From assembly GCA_964342805.1 (NCBI GenBank), contig CAYFHQ010000042.1, positions 1 through 28,537 of the forward strand: DNA of 28,537 nt, read 5' to 3'. This stretch comes from CAYFHQ01 sp964342805 (GTDB lineage Bacteria; Bacillota; Clostridia; Peptostreptococcales; Acidaminobacteraceae). How positions within the stretch are numbered: position 1 is the first letter of the stretch; every line of letters begins with the position of its first letter. The notes below the pieces were generated by a model. That model was not told where the DNA came from, ran no database searches, and saw only the letters and a program-made list of their open reading frames with translations. The position numbers were made by a program, and so were the translations under genes. Of this stretch, positions 21,501 through 28,537 are shown one piece after another.

Positions 21501-23138
21501 TTAGCCACTGCGTTCCTCATCCATACGGCGGTAGGCGTCCACCAGGGCTGGAACGATTTGCTTCTTGCGGGACACGATCCACTGGGCGAACATGCCTTCT
21601 TGTGCCGGTGTGTTGAGGGCCATCGTTAAGACAGCCTCGTCGTCACTATGGTAGAGGAGGTAGGACCCCTCCTTTATAATATCCGTGACCACCAGCATGG
21701 TCAGGGCGTACCGTTCCTGCTCATGGATCTTTTTCAGGTGGGACACATAGGCCTCTTGGTTGGACAAGATCCCCTCTATATCCATGGAGAAAACTTGGCC
21801 AATGCCGATCTGGCGGCGGCCTGCTTCGAAGATTTTAAAGTCTTTTTCAATAATATCTTCTACAGTGCGACCTTCCAGTTTGCTGCCTTCTTTGAACATT
21901 TCCATGGCATAGCTTTCCATGTCTAGACCCAGAATACCATTAAGGGCCTTCATGGCCTCCACGTCCTCCCGGGTGGTGGTTGGGGACTTCATAAAGAGGG
22001 TGTCTGAGATAATCCCTGACAACATGAGACCAGCCATGGACTTGTTGATGTCCACCCCTTGGTCCCTGTACATCTGATAAACAATGGTACAGGTGGACCC
22101 CACAGGTTTATTTGTAAAACGAATGGGGGCAGCCGTTCGGATATTGCCCAGTTTATGGTGGTCAACAATTTCTAGGATTTCTGCTTCATCAATGCCTACT
22201 GCAGACTGGGGTGCCTCGTTGTGGTCAACCAAAATGACCTGCTTGCGTCTGGGGTTGAGGAGGTTTTGTCTGCCAATAAAGCCGTGGTAGTCACCAGAGG
22301 CAGAAACCACCGGGTACAAGGTGTGGGGGTTGTCCCGCATCTTTTCCCGGGCATTGTCCAGGGTTTCTTCTGGACGGAAGCGGATAACCTCCCGCCGCAT
22401 GATACTCTCCACATGGTTACAGAGGGTGATTTTTCTGGCTGTGGTATAGGTGTCGGTTTCCACACTCACCACGGTTACCCCCTGGCTGTTGGCCAGTTGT
22501 ACCAAGGTGTCCGGCAGGCGTTTACCCCCGGTAAGGACAATGAGTTTGACCCCTGCTTCAATGGCCAGGACAATGGTTTCGATCCGGTCACCCACAATGG
22601 TAATGGTGTTCTCGTCCATGGTGGCTTCCTTGGCTAGGGTGGTTGAGTTGAGGGCCATGACCAGTATACGGCCTTTTATGGGTTTTGTTGTACCCGTTAG
22701 AATTTCACCGCCCAAGGCCCTAACAATGGCGTCGGAGGTTGTGGACAGCTGGTCAATGTCCCCCTGGATCATGTCCATGGCGATGTCGGTCATGGTTATA
22801 AGGCCCTGTAGTTTGCCGTCGGTACAGACGGGCAGGGTCCGAATCCGCTTTTGCTCCATGACCTGGTAGGACTCTAGTATAGTTGTCTTGGGTTCCACCG
22901 AGGCCACATGGTCGGCATTTAGGTCCATGACCTGGGTCTTGACGTCTTTGACCAGGGCTGGAGCCGGTACCCGGTGGCGGTCCAGGACAAACTGGGTTTC
23001 AGGGGCTATGTCCCCCAGGACACCTGCTTTGGCAGGCATGCCCAGCTCTTTTTTGAGATTGGCCAGGGCCACGGCTGAACAAACTGAATCTGTGTCAGGA
23101 TTGCGGTGGCCAAAGACCCATATATTGCGATTTTCCAA
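21501..23138 (-). CDS. ppaC: Family II Mn-dependent inorganic pyrophosphatase with CBS and DRTGG domains
   Basis: A 545-aa cytoplasmic DHH-superfamily enzyme that hydrolyses pyrophosphate. The N-terminal metal site is GHRNPDTDS (H11, D15, D17 from the TTG start); the DHH domain resumes with VDHNEAPQS and EIVDHHKLGN, and a DHHA2 domain ends the protein. Inserted between are CBS1 (about 60-120), a DRTGG-like domain (about 125-235) and CBS2 (about 240-300), the regulatory block of clostridial CBS-PPases that bind adenine nucleotides. The length fits that class, not the ~310-aa simple form. The start is probably TTG at 23138, four bases after a near-complete AGGTGAT SD extension; a GTG at 23147 sits right against the SD. 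Follows the threonine aldolase gene by about 95 bp. Confidence 0.92.
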   Translation of the reverse strand: MENRNIWVFGHRNPDTDSVCSAVALANLKKELGMPAKAGVLGDIAPETQFVLDRHRVPAPALVKDVKTQVMDLNADHVASVEPKTTILESYQVMEQKRIRTLPVCTDGKLQGLITMTDIAMDMIQGDIDQLSTTSDAIVRALGGEILTGTTKPIKGRILVMALNSTTLAKEATMDENTITIVGDRIETIVLAIEAGVKLIVLTGGKRLPDTLVQLANSQGVTVVSVETDTYTTARKITLCNHVESIMRREVIRFRPEETLDNAREKMRDNPHTLYPVVSASGDYHGFIGRQNLLNPRRKQVILVDHNEAPQSAVGIDEAEILEIVDHHKLGNIRTAAPIRFTNKPVGSTCTIVYQMYRDQGVDINKSMAGLMLSGIISDTLFMKSPTTTREDVEAMKALNGILGLDMESYAMEMFKEGSKLEGRTVEDIIEKDFKIFEAGRRQIGIGQVFSMDIEGILSNQEAYVSHLKKIHEQERYALTMLVVTDIIKEGSYLLYHSDDEAVLTMALNTPAQEGMFAQWIVSRKKQIVPALVDAYRRMDEERSG

Positions 23139-23233
23139 AGGAATCACCTTCCTTATTTTCTGTACTTTATATACTGTGCTTCTGGTTCAACCACTAGCTA
23201 AGTTTGTGTCTATTGCTAGGCTCTGCCTTTTAT

Positions 23234-24265
23234 CTAGCCTTGAGTCAGACTGTGGAAGACATCCATCATTATGTCGATATCCTGTCTTGTAACCCCATGG
23301 TGGGCCACAAAGCGGTATTCTCCGTCTTCCATGCCATTGATCTTGATATGTTTTTCATACATGCCGTCAATGAGGGCCTGCTCTGATACGACGCCTTCCG
23401 GTAGGGTGAAGAAAACCATGCTGATGTCCAGACGGTCCCTGAGGACCCGCATCTGTGGGATTTCTTCTAGGCGGTCTGCCATATACTTGGCATTGTCATG
23501 GTCTTCCTTGAGGCGGTCCACCATGTTTTCCAGGGCGTAGAGGGCTGGGGCTGCGATGACGCCCGCTTGGCGCATGCCACCGCCCATGAGTTTTCTCAGC
23601 TTCCGTGCCCGCTTAATGAAAACTTCTGAACCCACGAGGATGGACCCCACTGGAGCACAGAGGCCCTTGGACAGGCAGATGTTGGCTGTGTCAACGGTTG
23701 CCGTCAGGTCTTTCACGTCCACACCCAGGGCGTGGGCGGCGTTGAAGAGTCTTGCCCCGTCCAGGTGGACTGGGAGCTGGTGGTTGTCGGCCAAGGTCCG
23801 TACGGCCTTCATGTCTTCCAAGGGAACCACACAACCATTGCCCAGGGCATTTTCCAGGCAAATAAGGCCTGTGTCCGGGTAGTGGATGTCGTCTAGACGA
23901 ATGAGGCTTTCAACCTTATGTAATGGAATGCGGTTGTTGTCTTCGATATCAAAGGTCCGCAGCTGGACGCCTGCAATGACAGAAGCTGCCCCTACTTCGT
24001 GGTAGAGGATATGGGCGTCGGAAGCCACAATGACTTCGTCTCCCCTTCTGGTGTGGGTCAGTAAGGCCAACTGGTTGCCAAAGGTGCCACTGGGCACAAA
24101 CAAGGCGGCTTCTTTCCCCAGGAGCTGGGCGGCAAAGGCCTCCAAATTATTGACTGTCGGGTCGTCCCCATACACGTCGTCACCCAGGGGGGCGTCCAGC
24201 ATGGTTTGCTTCATTTCCAGCGGTGGCTGGGTTACGGTGTCACTACGCAAATCAATCCATTTCAT
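23234..24265 (-). CDS. ltaE: Low-specificity L-threonine aldolase
   Basis: A 343-aa PLP enzyme of the beta-eliminating lyase fold that splits L-threonine or allo-threonine into glycine and acetaldehyde. Landmarks: IDLRSDTVTQP at the N-terminus, GDDVYGDDPTVNNLE (28-42), H84 in SDAHILYHEVG (stacks on PLP), D169 in VHLDGARLFNA, and the PLP lysine K200 in CLSKGLCAPVGS. R in RKLRKLMGGGMRQ is also typical. Full length. The ATG at 24265 has no SD at the normal distance: AAGGAGG (24293-24299) is 27 bases upstream, with a perfect 14-bp palindrome in between. A strong promoter lies at 24324-24352. Probably the first gene of an operon with the pyrophosphatase and the S-component-like protein. Confidence 0.93.
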   Translation of the reverse strand: MKWIDLRSDTVTQPPLEMKQTMLDAPLGDDVYGDDPTVNNLEAFAAQLLGKEAALFVPSGTFGNQLALLTHTRRGDEVIVASDAHILYHEVGAASVIAGVQLRTFDIEDNNRIPLHKVESLIRLDDIHYPDTGLICLENALGNGCVVPLEDMKAVRTLADNHQLPVHLDGARLFNAAHALGVDVKDLTATVDTANICLSKGLCAPVGSILVGSEVFIKRARKLRKLMGGGMRQAGVIAAPALYALENMVDRLKEDHDNAKYMADRLEEIPQMRVLRDRLDISMVFFTLPEGVVSEQALIDGMYEKHIKINGMEDGEYRFVAHHGVTRQDIDIMMDVFHSLTQG

Positions 24266-24276
24266 TTGTCATTTCA

Positions 24277-24299
24277 TGTCCCTTGGGACACGCCTCCTT
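24277..24299 (-). promoter_or_regulatory. Distant SD and intervening palindrome before the threonine aldolase start
   Basis: AAGGAGG (24293-24299) is followed two bases later by TGTCCCAAGGGACA (24277-24290), a perfect palindrome, and then 11 bases to the ATG. Folding the palindrome would shorten the SD-to-ATG path from 27 to about 13 bases. The two nearer ATGs are followed at once by stop codons in their frames. Confidence 0.55.
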
Positions 24300-24323
24300 C
24301 ACTCTTTTCAACCTGTTACTTCC

Positions 24324-24352
24324 AGTATACCGACTTCTCAAGGGCGATTCAA
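24324..24352 (-). promoter_or_regulatory. Sigma-A promoter of the threonine aldolase operon
   Basis: On the minus strand TTGAAT (24347-24352), a 17-bp spacer and TATACT (24324-24329), 58 bases before the start codon. Confidence 0.7.
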
Positions 24353-24454
24353 ACAACCGAAGAAAATGTAACAGAAAAACGATTTCCTTTTCTTTTGATC
24401 CACTGGTTTTGATTGACTCCTTGTGATTTAATGGGTCTTTTTCAATTTGGGCAT

Positions 24455-24487
24455 AAAAAAGACGACTGCTAAAAAACAGTCGTCTTT
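24455..24487 (-). terminator. Terminator after the GNAT acetyltransferase gene
   Basis: AAAGACGACTG (24458-24468) pairs perfectly with CAGTCGTCTTT (24477-24487), followed on the minus strand by TTTTTTATG. A second, longer hairpin with CCTAGG arms (24505-24510 and 24544-24549) lies between it and the stop codon. Confidence 0.88.
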
Positions 24488-24544
24488 GGTCATTCACTTA
24501 TGGTCCTAGGTTGAAGGCTATGCCCCTTCGAGGGTGAGTCCAGC

Positions 24545-24976
24545 CTAGGCCTCCTTTACACACCAGTAACGGTCTGTGTCCAGGATATTGTCCTTTTGAA
24601 GCTTAACTTTAAAGCCGCACTTCTTGTAGAAGTCCACTGCGTCACTGTCTGTTTCAGCCACAATGGTGTCTGTTCCAGAATAGCGGAAGGCTTCCTCGAT
24701 CATAAAGCGACCAACGCCCTTGCCTTGATGGTCCTTGGCAACCGCAATGTGCATGATCTCCACTTGGATGTTGTCCGTACGCTGTAGGCCAATGACACCT
24801 AAAAGGGTGTCCCCGTCCTTGCACAGGTAAAAGGACCCCTGTTGCTTGGAATAAATGGCTTCTGCTGCACTCTTCATCCGTCCAGCCGTGGGCATGAACA
24901 TGGCTTGTCCCAGTACACCCATGATCTCTTTATCTACATAAAGCAGGGTATAGTCTGTTAACTCAATAAACTGCAT
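24545..24976 (-). CDS. GNAT-family N-acetyltransferase
   Basis: A 143-aa acetyl-CoA-dependent acetyltransferase. Motif A, the pyrophosphate-binding loop, is IAVAKDHQGKGVGRFMIEEAF (about 77-97, R/QxxGxG type); the C-terminal VDFYKKCGFKV is motif B. The N-terminal half (LYVDKEIMGVLGQAMFMPT) is not like a well-known subfamily. The acceptor is unknown; small-molecule or protein N-termini are both possible. GAGGAG precedes the ATG by 3-4 bases. It lies 70 bp downstream of the DUF5052 gene on the same strand, with only a weak palindrome (25017-25029) between them, so some read-through is likely. A strong terminator follows. Confidence 0.85.
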   Translation of the reverse strand: MQFIELTDYTLLYVDKEIMGVLGQAMFMPTAGRMKSAAEAIYSKQQGSFYLCKDGDTLLGVIGLQRTDNIQVEIMHIAVAKDHQGKGVGRFMIEEAFRYSGTDTIVAETDSDAVDFYKKCGFKVKLQKDNILDTDRYWCVKEA

Positions 24977-25046
24977 GGTCTCCTCTTTCCGCCTTCTCCA
25001 ATCATGGGAAGGAAATTGGTAGACTACCAGTGTACCATAGTGGGGC

Positions 25047-25625
25047 CTAGTTTAACATTGCTTGTTCAAAGATTTCAAAGTCACAACGGTAAATGTGAAG
25101 ACGCTTGCCGTCCACTAGGATTTTTGTTGTGCTTGGTAGGGAGCTGTCTTCTACCAAAACGTTGTTGCCCTCATACACACCAATAATAACGCCAGACTGG
25201 TTCTTAACCACGATCACACGCTTAAGACCAGTGAAGCCAGCCTTGAAGTTGTTGATCTTCCGGTCAAGGGATGTCAGGAAGCCACCGCCCTGGGTGTCAA
25301 TCTCTGTTTCCAGTTCATAGGTGTCTACAATGTTCTCAAGACCCTTTTCAGCTGCGATCATGGCTGAACCCACGTGCTGCCAGGTGTGGCCGTCGATGGT
25401 AATCAGCAATACATTCTGAACCTCAGACGGCTGCATGTCCGTACTGTTGCCGGAAACCGTCATGGTCTTGTTGCCCCAGTCGTCATAGACATCAAAGTTT
25501 CTTGCAAGACCCAGAGTCTCCGCAGTGAAGTCCTTAAAAGAACTCTGTAGGGACGTACACCCCGCAAATAGCATAACTGCCAATAGCACCAGAACCAGTG
25601 CTGAACGTTTCATTCCTAATTTCAT
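25047..25625 (-). CDS. DUF5052-family lipoprotein
   Basis: A 192-aa lipoprotein. Signal MKLGMKRSALVLVLLAVMLFAGC, with C23 as the lipidated residue. The mature part shows the DUF5052 pattern: NFDVYDDWGNKTMTVSG, VLLITIDGHTWQHVGSAMIAAEKGL, LDRKINNFKAGF, VIVVKNQSGVIIGVYEGNNV and a C-terminal KILVDGKRLHIYRCDFEIFEQAML. These proteins are found in streptococci and other Firmicutes; their role is unknown. The start at 25625 follows AGGAGG; the longer frame upstream is not signal-peptide-like. It lies 118 bp after the NTF2-like gene; I see no convincing promoter in that gap. Confidence 0.8.
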   Translation of the reverse strand: MKLGMKRSALVLVLLAVMLFAGCTSLQSSFKDFTAETLGLARNFDVYDDWGNKTMTVSGNSTDMQPSEVQNVLLITIDGHTWQHVGSAMIAAEKGLENIVDTYELETEIDTQGGGFLTSLDRKINNFKAGFTGLKRVIVVKNQSGVIIGVYEGNNVLVEDSSLPSTTKILVDGKRLHIYRCDFEIFEQAMLN

Positions 25626-25743
25626 TTTTTCCTCCTCTAGTTGCCTTGTTCTTTCCCATGATAACAGGGGAATCTTAAAATTCTCTGAAAGGAGGATTTG
25701 TTTTGGGTAAATTATTTGCCCGCTCACCCAGCCTGTTCACCGC

Positions 25744-26082
25744 TTACTCGTGGAGGAACCACACTTTTTCTATCAGGTCGCCCTTGGTCAGGTAAATGGC
25801 CACTGCCTCCACCATGTCCTTGCCGGGAATACCTGTTACATGCTCATGGTCAATGGCCTTGTTGCCAATGATCATCCGGTTGACCAGGGCCGCATGGACC
25901 GTCCCTTCTGCAAACCGGCCTGCATAACGTTCCCTCATTATGTCCTTGCCCTTGTAGCGCATGACGCCGGTTTCCAGGTCATAGACTTCCACGTCGTCGG
26001 TGTAGACGGCCAGGAAATTTTCCAGGTCGTGGTTGTTATAGTGTGTGAGTTGGAGGGCTGCCAGTTGTTCTGCTGTTTTCAT
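25744..26082 (-). CDS. NTF2/SnoaL-like protein
   Basis: A 112-aa protein with the cone-shaped NTF2-like fold pattern: HYNNHDLENFLAVYTDDVEVYDLETG at the N-terminus, YKGKDIMRERYAGRF, then alternating strands ending VEAVAIYLTKGDLIEKVWFLHE. Members include SnoaL-type cyclases and steroid isomerase-like proteins, but most small stand-alone ones have no known reaction. I see no clear catalytic Asp/His set to assign one. The start at 26082 has GGGG 7 bases ahead; the frame before it is unlikely to be translated. The gene starts 23 bp after the histidine phosphatase gene and probably shares its transcript with yaaA. Confidence 0.75.
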   Translation of the reverse strand: MKTAEQLAALQLTHYNNHDLENFLAVYTDDVEVYDLETGVMRYKGKDIMRERYAGRFAEGTVHAALVNRMIIGNKAIDHEHVTGIPGKDMVEAVAIYLTKGDLIEKVWFLHE

Positions 26083-26105
26083 GGTTGATCCCCTTTTCTT
26101 GTCTC

Positions 26106-26738
26106 TTACCATTGGTGGGGCTTTTCAGCCTCAGGATAGTGGTCAATATTACCCATGACTTCCATGGCCCCCTTGTCTGACTCATAGTTGAGGACATTGA
26201 GGCAGGTATTGTACATAAAGGGTGGTCCCCAAAGGTCCTTCAAAGGAATATTCTCATAATGGGTAATAATGGCTTTTAGGGTCCCCCCATGGGTCACCAC
26301 AAGAACATTTTGCCCCCTGTGTTTGGCCGCAATCTCTTCAATGCTGGCCACAGCCCGCTCGGTCAGTTCATGGTAGGTTTCCCCACCTTCGGGTTCATAG
26401 GTCTGGGGGTTCTTCCAAAAATCATGGAAAAGCTTGTTATGGTTGGTCTCCACCTCTTCATAGGTCTTGGCCTCCATAATCCCCATGTTGATCTCCATGA
26501 GCTTGTCCACCTTTTGAACAGGTAGGTCACGGTCTCCCGTAACGATAACAGCCGTGTCATAGGCCCGGGAGCTTGGGCTGGCATACACAGCGTCAAAGTG
26601 GGTGTCCACCAAATGGTCTCTCAACCACATGGCCTGGGTCCGTCCCTTGTCTGTCAGTTTGGAGTCCAGGTGGCCTTGGAACTTCTTTGCCTTGTTCCAC
26701 TCGGTTTCACCGTGTCTGGTGATATAGATTTTTGCCAT
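26106..26738 (-). CDS. Histidine phosphatase family protein (phosphoglycerate mutase-like)
   Basis: A 210-aa member of histidine phosphatase branch 1. The N-terminal ITRHGETEWN contains R8, the phosphorylated H9 and G10; R58 (SSRAYDTA), E82 and H150 (VVTHGGTLKAI) complete the active site. Likely a broad or specific phosphatase; the loop pattern is closer to CobC/PhoE-type phosphatases than to true glycolytic mutase, which is about 250 aa. Substrate unknown. AGGAGG lies 5-6 bases before the ATG. It is the middle gene of a tight group: yaaA ends 22 bp upstream and the NTF2-like gene begins 23 bp downstream. Confidence 0.88.
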   Translation of the reverse strand: MAKIYITRHGETEWNKAKKFQGHLDSKLTDKGRTQAMWLRDHLVDTHFDAVYASPSSRAYDTAVIVTGDRDLPVQKVDKLMEINMGIMEAKTYEEVETNHNKLFHDFWKNPQTYEPEGGETYHELTERAVASIEEIAAKHRGQNVLVVTHGGTLKAIITHYENIPLKDLWGPPFMYNTCLNVLNYESDKGAMEVMGNIDHYPEAEKPHQW

Positions 26739-26760
26739 ATGTCCCTCCTGTCACCTTCAC

Positions 26761-27498
26761 CTATTCTGTAAAGCTTTGAATAAAGGTATAGTTCTGGTCG
26801 TCTGAATGGTCTTCACTGAAAACATAGCCCAGGTCGTCAAAGTTCTTTAAGTCCACCACCTGTTCAATCATATGATGGGCCATATAGTGGGTCATAAGCC
26901 CCCTGGCCTTCTTGGCCCGAACCGTAACTACCTTGAGGCGTCCGTCTCTTTGTTCTTCTTTAAAGTGGATATTGAACATACGCTTGTCTTTCTTACCCTT
27001 GCTGACCATCTTGCTGAACTCAAGGGAGGCCAAATTGACAATGCAGTCCTCCTGGTCAAAGTGGTCATGGACCTCCTCTTTCCAGTAGTCATACAAGTTC
27101 ATTTGGTCCGGCTTCATGGTCATATCCAGCCGGTAGGGGGTAATCCCCGTAAAGGGCGTTGTCACCCCATATAGGGCAGACAAAATCCGCACATGATGGT
27201 TCAAATAATCCAACTGCATGGGGTCCAGGAGTTGGGTTTCGATCTCCTGAAAAACAATGCCATTGTAGGCACTAACTGCATGGTTTTTCGTCTCCGGATC
27301 ATAGGAGTCATAAAGGTGGATGGTCTCGTCAAGGAGCTTGCCCTTGATCTTCATAATCGATGCGATTTCACTGGACGACTTCTTCTGGAGTTGGTCCACT
27401 AGGTAGGCCGTCTTGGCTGGAAAGAAAATGGGATCATGGTCTGTCCCGATCCCCGGCTCCAGTCTTTGCAACTTGCTGGGTGATAAGATTATTTTCAC
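26761..27498 (-). CDS. yaaA: YaaA-family peroxide stress protein (DUF328)
   Basis: A 245-aa cytoplasmic protein of the YaaA/UPF0246 family. It begins MKIILSPSKLQ and shows the family blocks AVSAYNGIVFQEIETQLLD, VRILSALYGVTTPFTGITPYRLDM and VNLASLEFSKMV. In E. coli YaaA lowers free iron and protects DNA during peroxide stress; in a strict anaerobe the role may be similar, but this is by analogy. The start is GTG, 6 bases after GGAGG. It is the first gene of a likely operon with the phosphatase and NTF2-like genes. Just upstream lies a G-rich tract (plus strand) that could form a quadruplex. Confidence 0.9.
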   Translation of the reverse strand: MKIILSPSKLQRLEPGIGTDHDPIFFPAKTAYLVDQLQKKSSSEIASIMKIKGKLLDETIHLYDSYDPETKNHAVSAYNGIVFQEIETQLLDPMQLDYLNHHVRILSALYGVTTPFTGITPYRLDMTMKPDQMNLYDYWKEEVHDHFDQEDCIVNLASLEFSKMVSKGKKDKRMFNIHFKEEQRDGRLKVVTVRAKKARGLMTHYMAHHMIEQVVDLKNFDDLGYVFSEDHSDDQNYTFIQSFTE

Positions 27499-27548
27499 GG
27501 TATTTTCCTCCGGTTACTTGCTTTCTCATAATATCATAGCGGAGAAAA

Positions 27549-27595
27549 GGGTTTGGGGGAAGGGGGGATGGGTTACGAATTGGGGTTTTGGGGGG
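27549..27595 (+). other. G-rich tract with a canonical G-quadruplex motif
   Basis: Four G runs of 3, 5, 6 and 3 bases separated by 2-3 bases (27549-27572) meet the usual quadruplex pattern, and two more runs (27582-27585 and 27590-27595) follow. The tract lies between yaaA and the HigA terminator. On the strand transcribed for yaaA it serves as template. Confidence 0.65.
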
Positions 27596-27598
27596 AAG

Positions 27599-27628
27599 AA
27601 AAAAGTAGCTAGGTGGGCTAGCTACTTG
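27599..27628 (-). terminator. Terminator after the higBA pair
   Basis: AAGTAGCTAG (27604-27613) pairs perfectly with CTAGCTACTT (27619-27628) around a 5-base loop, and the minus strand continues TTTTTTCTT. It directly abuts the antitoxin stop codon. Confidence 0.9.
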
Positions 27629-27629
27629 G

Positions 27630-27899
27630 TTAAACGAAAGTTATATGAAGTTCTTTGCCTAACGCAAGAGCGATTTTGGATAGAAACTCTATGCTAGGAT
27701 TATAGTTTCCACTCTCAAGTCTAGATATTGCTGATTGCTTAGTACCAGCAATATCTGCTAGGTCTTTCTGCGTTAACCCGCGTTCTATTCTAAGACGAAT
27801 CAACTCTCTTTTTATCTCATAGATTGGTGCTAATGCATCATACTCTTTTTTTACTTCTGGGTCAGATAAGAATTGCTTCTTCATATCTTCGTGTCGCAT
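27630..27899 (-). CDS. higA: HigA-like XRE-family antitoxin
   Basis: An 89-aa protein with an Xre helix-turn-helix at about 28-85: ELIRLRIERGLTQKDLADIAG, TKQSAISRLESGNYNPSIEFLSKIALALG. It should bind the toxin and repress the shared promoter. The ATG follows AGGAG by 8 bases and starts one base after the toxin stop, so the two are translationally coupled. The toxin-first order is characteristic of HigBA modules. An upstream 35-codon extension of the open frame overlaps the toxin gene and is rejected. Confidence 0.88.
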   Translation of the reverse strand: MRHEDMKKQFLSDPEVKKEYDALAPIYEIKRELIRLRIERGLTQKDLADIAGTKQSAISRLESGNYNPSIEFLSKIALALGKELHITFV

Positions 27900-27900
27900 G

Positions 27901-28248
27901 TTATTCACTCCTTTGAAGATACATTTTCTTGTAACTGATGGCCCTATTAATTTCTGCTTTTGGTGTTCTCGGTCCTTTTTTCTGAAAGGCATTGAGCAAG
28001 ACAAACTTCATATCACTCAGGGTGAAGTAAAAAACTCTATAACTATTCGAGCCTTGTTTGATACGAAGTTCCCAAATATCCTCTGCACCTTTTAGCTTTT
28101 TAACATGTGGCGCTCCTAAGGAAAAACCAAACTCACCAAGTAACTCAATTTCTCGTAGCATTTTCGCCTGATCTTTCTTTGAAAGCTTTGATAGAAAGTC
28201 AGCAACCGGACACTTACCGTTCTTTGAAAAGTAGATAATATCGTGCAT
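27901..28248 (-). CDS. higB: HigB-like toxin (Gp49/DUF891 family, RelE/ParE fold)
   Basis: A 115-aa basic protein. Family segments: MHDIIYFSKNGKCPVADFLSKL, KMLREIELLGEFGFSLGAPHVKKLKG, IWELRIKQGSNSYRVFYF and VLLNAFQKKGPRTPKAEINRA. Such toxins are ribosome-dependent mRNA endonucleases; the R and K residues of the RVFYF and FQKKGPRTP regions match the usual active surface. The start at 28248 has a modest AGAGG 7 bases upstream and gives normal family length; a frame that extends to 28374 would overlap the promoter and operator at 28270-28298. Confidence 0.88.
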   Translation of the reverse strand: MHDIIYFSKNGKCPVADFLSKLSKKDQAKMLREIELLGEFGFSLGAPHVKKLKGAEDIWELRIKQGSNSYRVFYFTLSDMKFVLLNAFQKKGPRTPKAEINRAISYKKMYLQRSE

Positions 28249-28269
28249 TGGTACGCCTCTTCTCTTCAT

Positions 28270-28298
28270 ATTATATATCATATATGTGATATCAACAA
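28270..28298 (-). promoter_or_regulatory. higBA promoter with an operator-like inverted repeat in its spacer
   Basis: On the minus strand TTGTTG (28293-28298), a 17-bp spacer and a perfect TATAAT (28270-28275). ATATCA and TGATAT arms (28275-28280 and 28287-28292) form an inverted repeat that fills the spacer, the right place for HigA autorepression. The leader would be very short, about 15 bases. Confidence 0.65.
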
Positions 28299-28374
28299 GT
28301 GAGTGCATCGTCCTTGTAATATTTTTACATCTGCATTCAAATAGAAAGCCACTCCATTTTGAAAATTCATACAT

Positions 28375-28537
28375 CCAAAAGAAGTAGCATCCTCAATCCC
28401 ATTCTACTTTTCCATCATTATCCAGTCAATACTCGATAGTATTACCTTTTGATGAGTAAAAGAAACAATTGTAACCATTCGATTTATAATGTACACACAA
28501 GGTTAGACACATTTTCAACAATCTAAGTTATGATATA
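28375..28537. other. Intergenic sequence at the window end
   Basis: AT-rich, with no supported gene. On the minus strand TTGACT, a 17-bp spacer and TAGAAT (about 28404-28432) form another sigma-A-like promoter reading toward the toxin gene. Confidence 0.4.

Noticed and set aside
24252..24497. Minus-strand open frame of 81 codons upstream of the threonine aldolase
   Set aside because: It covers the aldolase promoter, palindrome and start, and begins in the GNAT terminator; no SD.
27413..27697. Plus-strand open frame of 94 codons over the G-rich tract
   Set aside because: It overlaps yaaA and higA on the other strand and includes the terminator; composition is not protein-like.
28249..28374. 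42-codon N-terminal extension of the HigB-like toxin
   Set aside because: It overlaps the promoter and operator, and family length fits the shorter start.

Overview
The window looks like a chromosomal segment of a Gram-positive, low-to-mid-GC anaerobe of the class Clostridia. The basis is strong Shine-Dalgarno sites of the AGGAGG type, a DegS/DegU-like pair, a GlnK/GlnL (YcbA/YcbB)-like pair, an SLH-domain surface protein, a CBS-domain family II pyrophosphatase and several lipoproteins. No rRNA, tRNA, prophage core or transposase gene was seen. The genus cannot be told from the sequence alone.

Layout. 1-413 (minus): start of a TadE-like pseudopilin gene and a complete Flp-type pilin gene separated by a terminator, with a structured leader and repeated upstream motifs. 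689-2507 (minus): DegU-like regulator and DegS-like soluble kinase. 2588-6205 (plus): a GlnK-like membrane kinase, a GlnL-like regulator and an AGCS sodium:amino-acid symporter, a layout recalling the glutamine-sensing module of Bacillus. 6290-7080: no genes, but three large palindromic elements (two on plus, one on minus) with covarying stems and conserved unpaired bases. This is the most unusual part of the window. 7162-9620 (minus): thiolase, SDR reductase and MaoC hydratase, which together would turn acetyl-CoA into crotonyl-CoA via (R)-3-hydroxybutyryl-CoA. 9819-10898 (minus): DUF3810 membrane metalloprotease-like protein. 11078-15406 (minus): Fur-box-controlled ferric-iron ABC transporter (binding lipoprotein, fused permease, short ATPase) followed by an SLH protein with a cytochrome-b5-like tail. 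15769-16662 (plus): regulator with a phosphoacceptor Asp-to-Glu change and a degenerate GGDEF-like domain.

16809-20822 (minus): YjbQ-family protein, then an unrecognised lipoprotein downstream of an OmpR-type regulator and a kinase whose ATP lid is nearly absent. 20913-24265 (minus): ECF S-component-like membrane protein, CBS-DRTGG pyrophosphatase and threonine aldolase, probably one operon from a good sigma-A promoter. 24545-27498 (minus): GNAT acetyltransferase, DUF5052 lipoprotein, NTF2-like protein, histidine phosphatase and YaaA. 27630-28248 (minus): HigB/HigA toxin-antitoxin pair with its own promoter and operator.

Taken together the region is rich in signal transduction (four kinase/regulator sets plus an orphan), with nutrient uptake (amino acid, iron), central acyl-CoA chemistry and surface proteins. 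Most starts were moved downstream of the longest open frame to the ATG, GTG or TTG that follows a proper ribosome binding site. All functional calls rest on motif recognition by eye; no database search was run.
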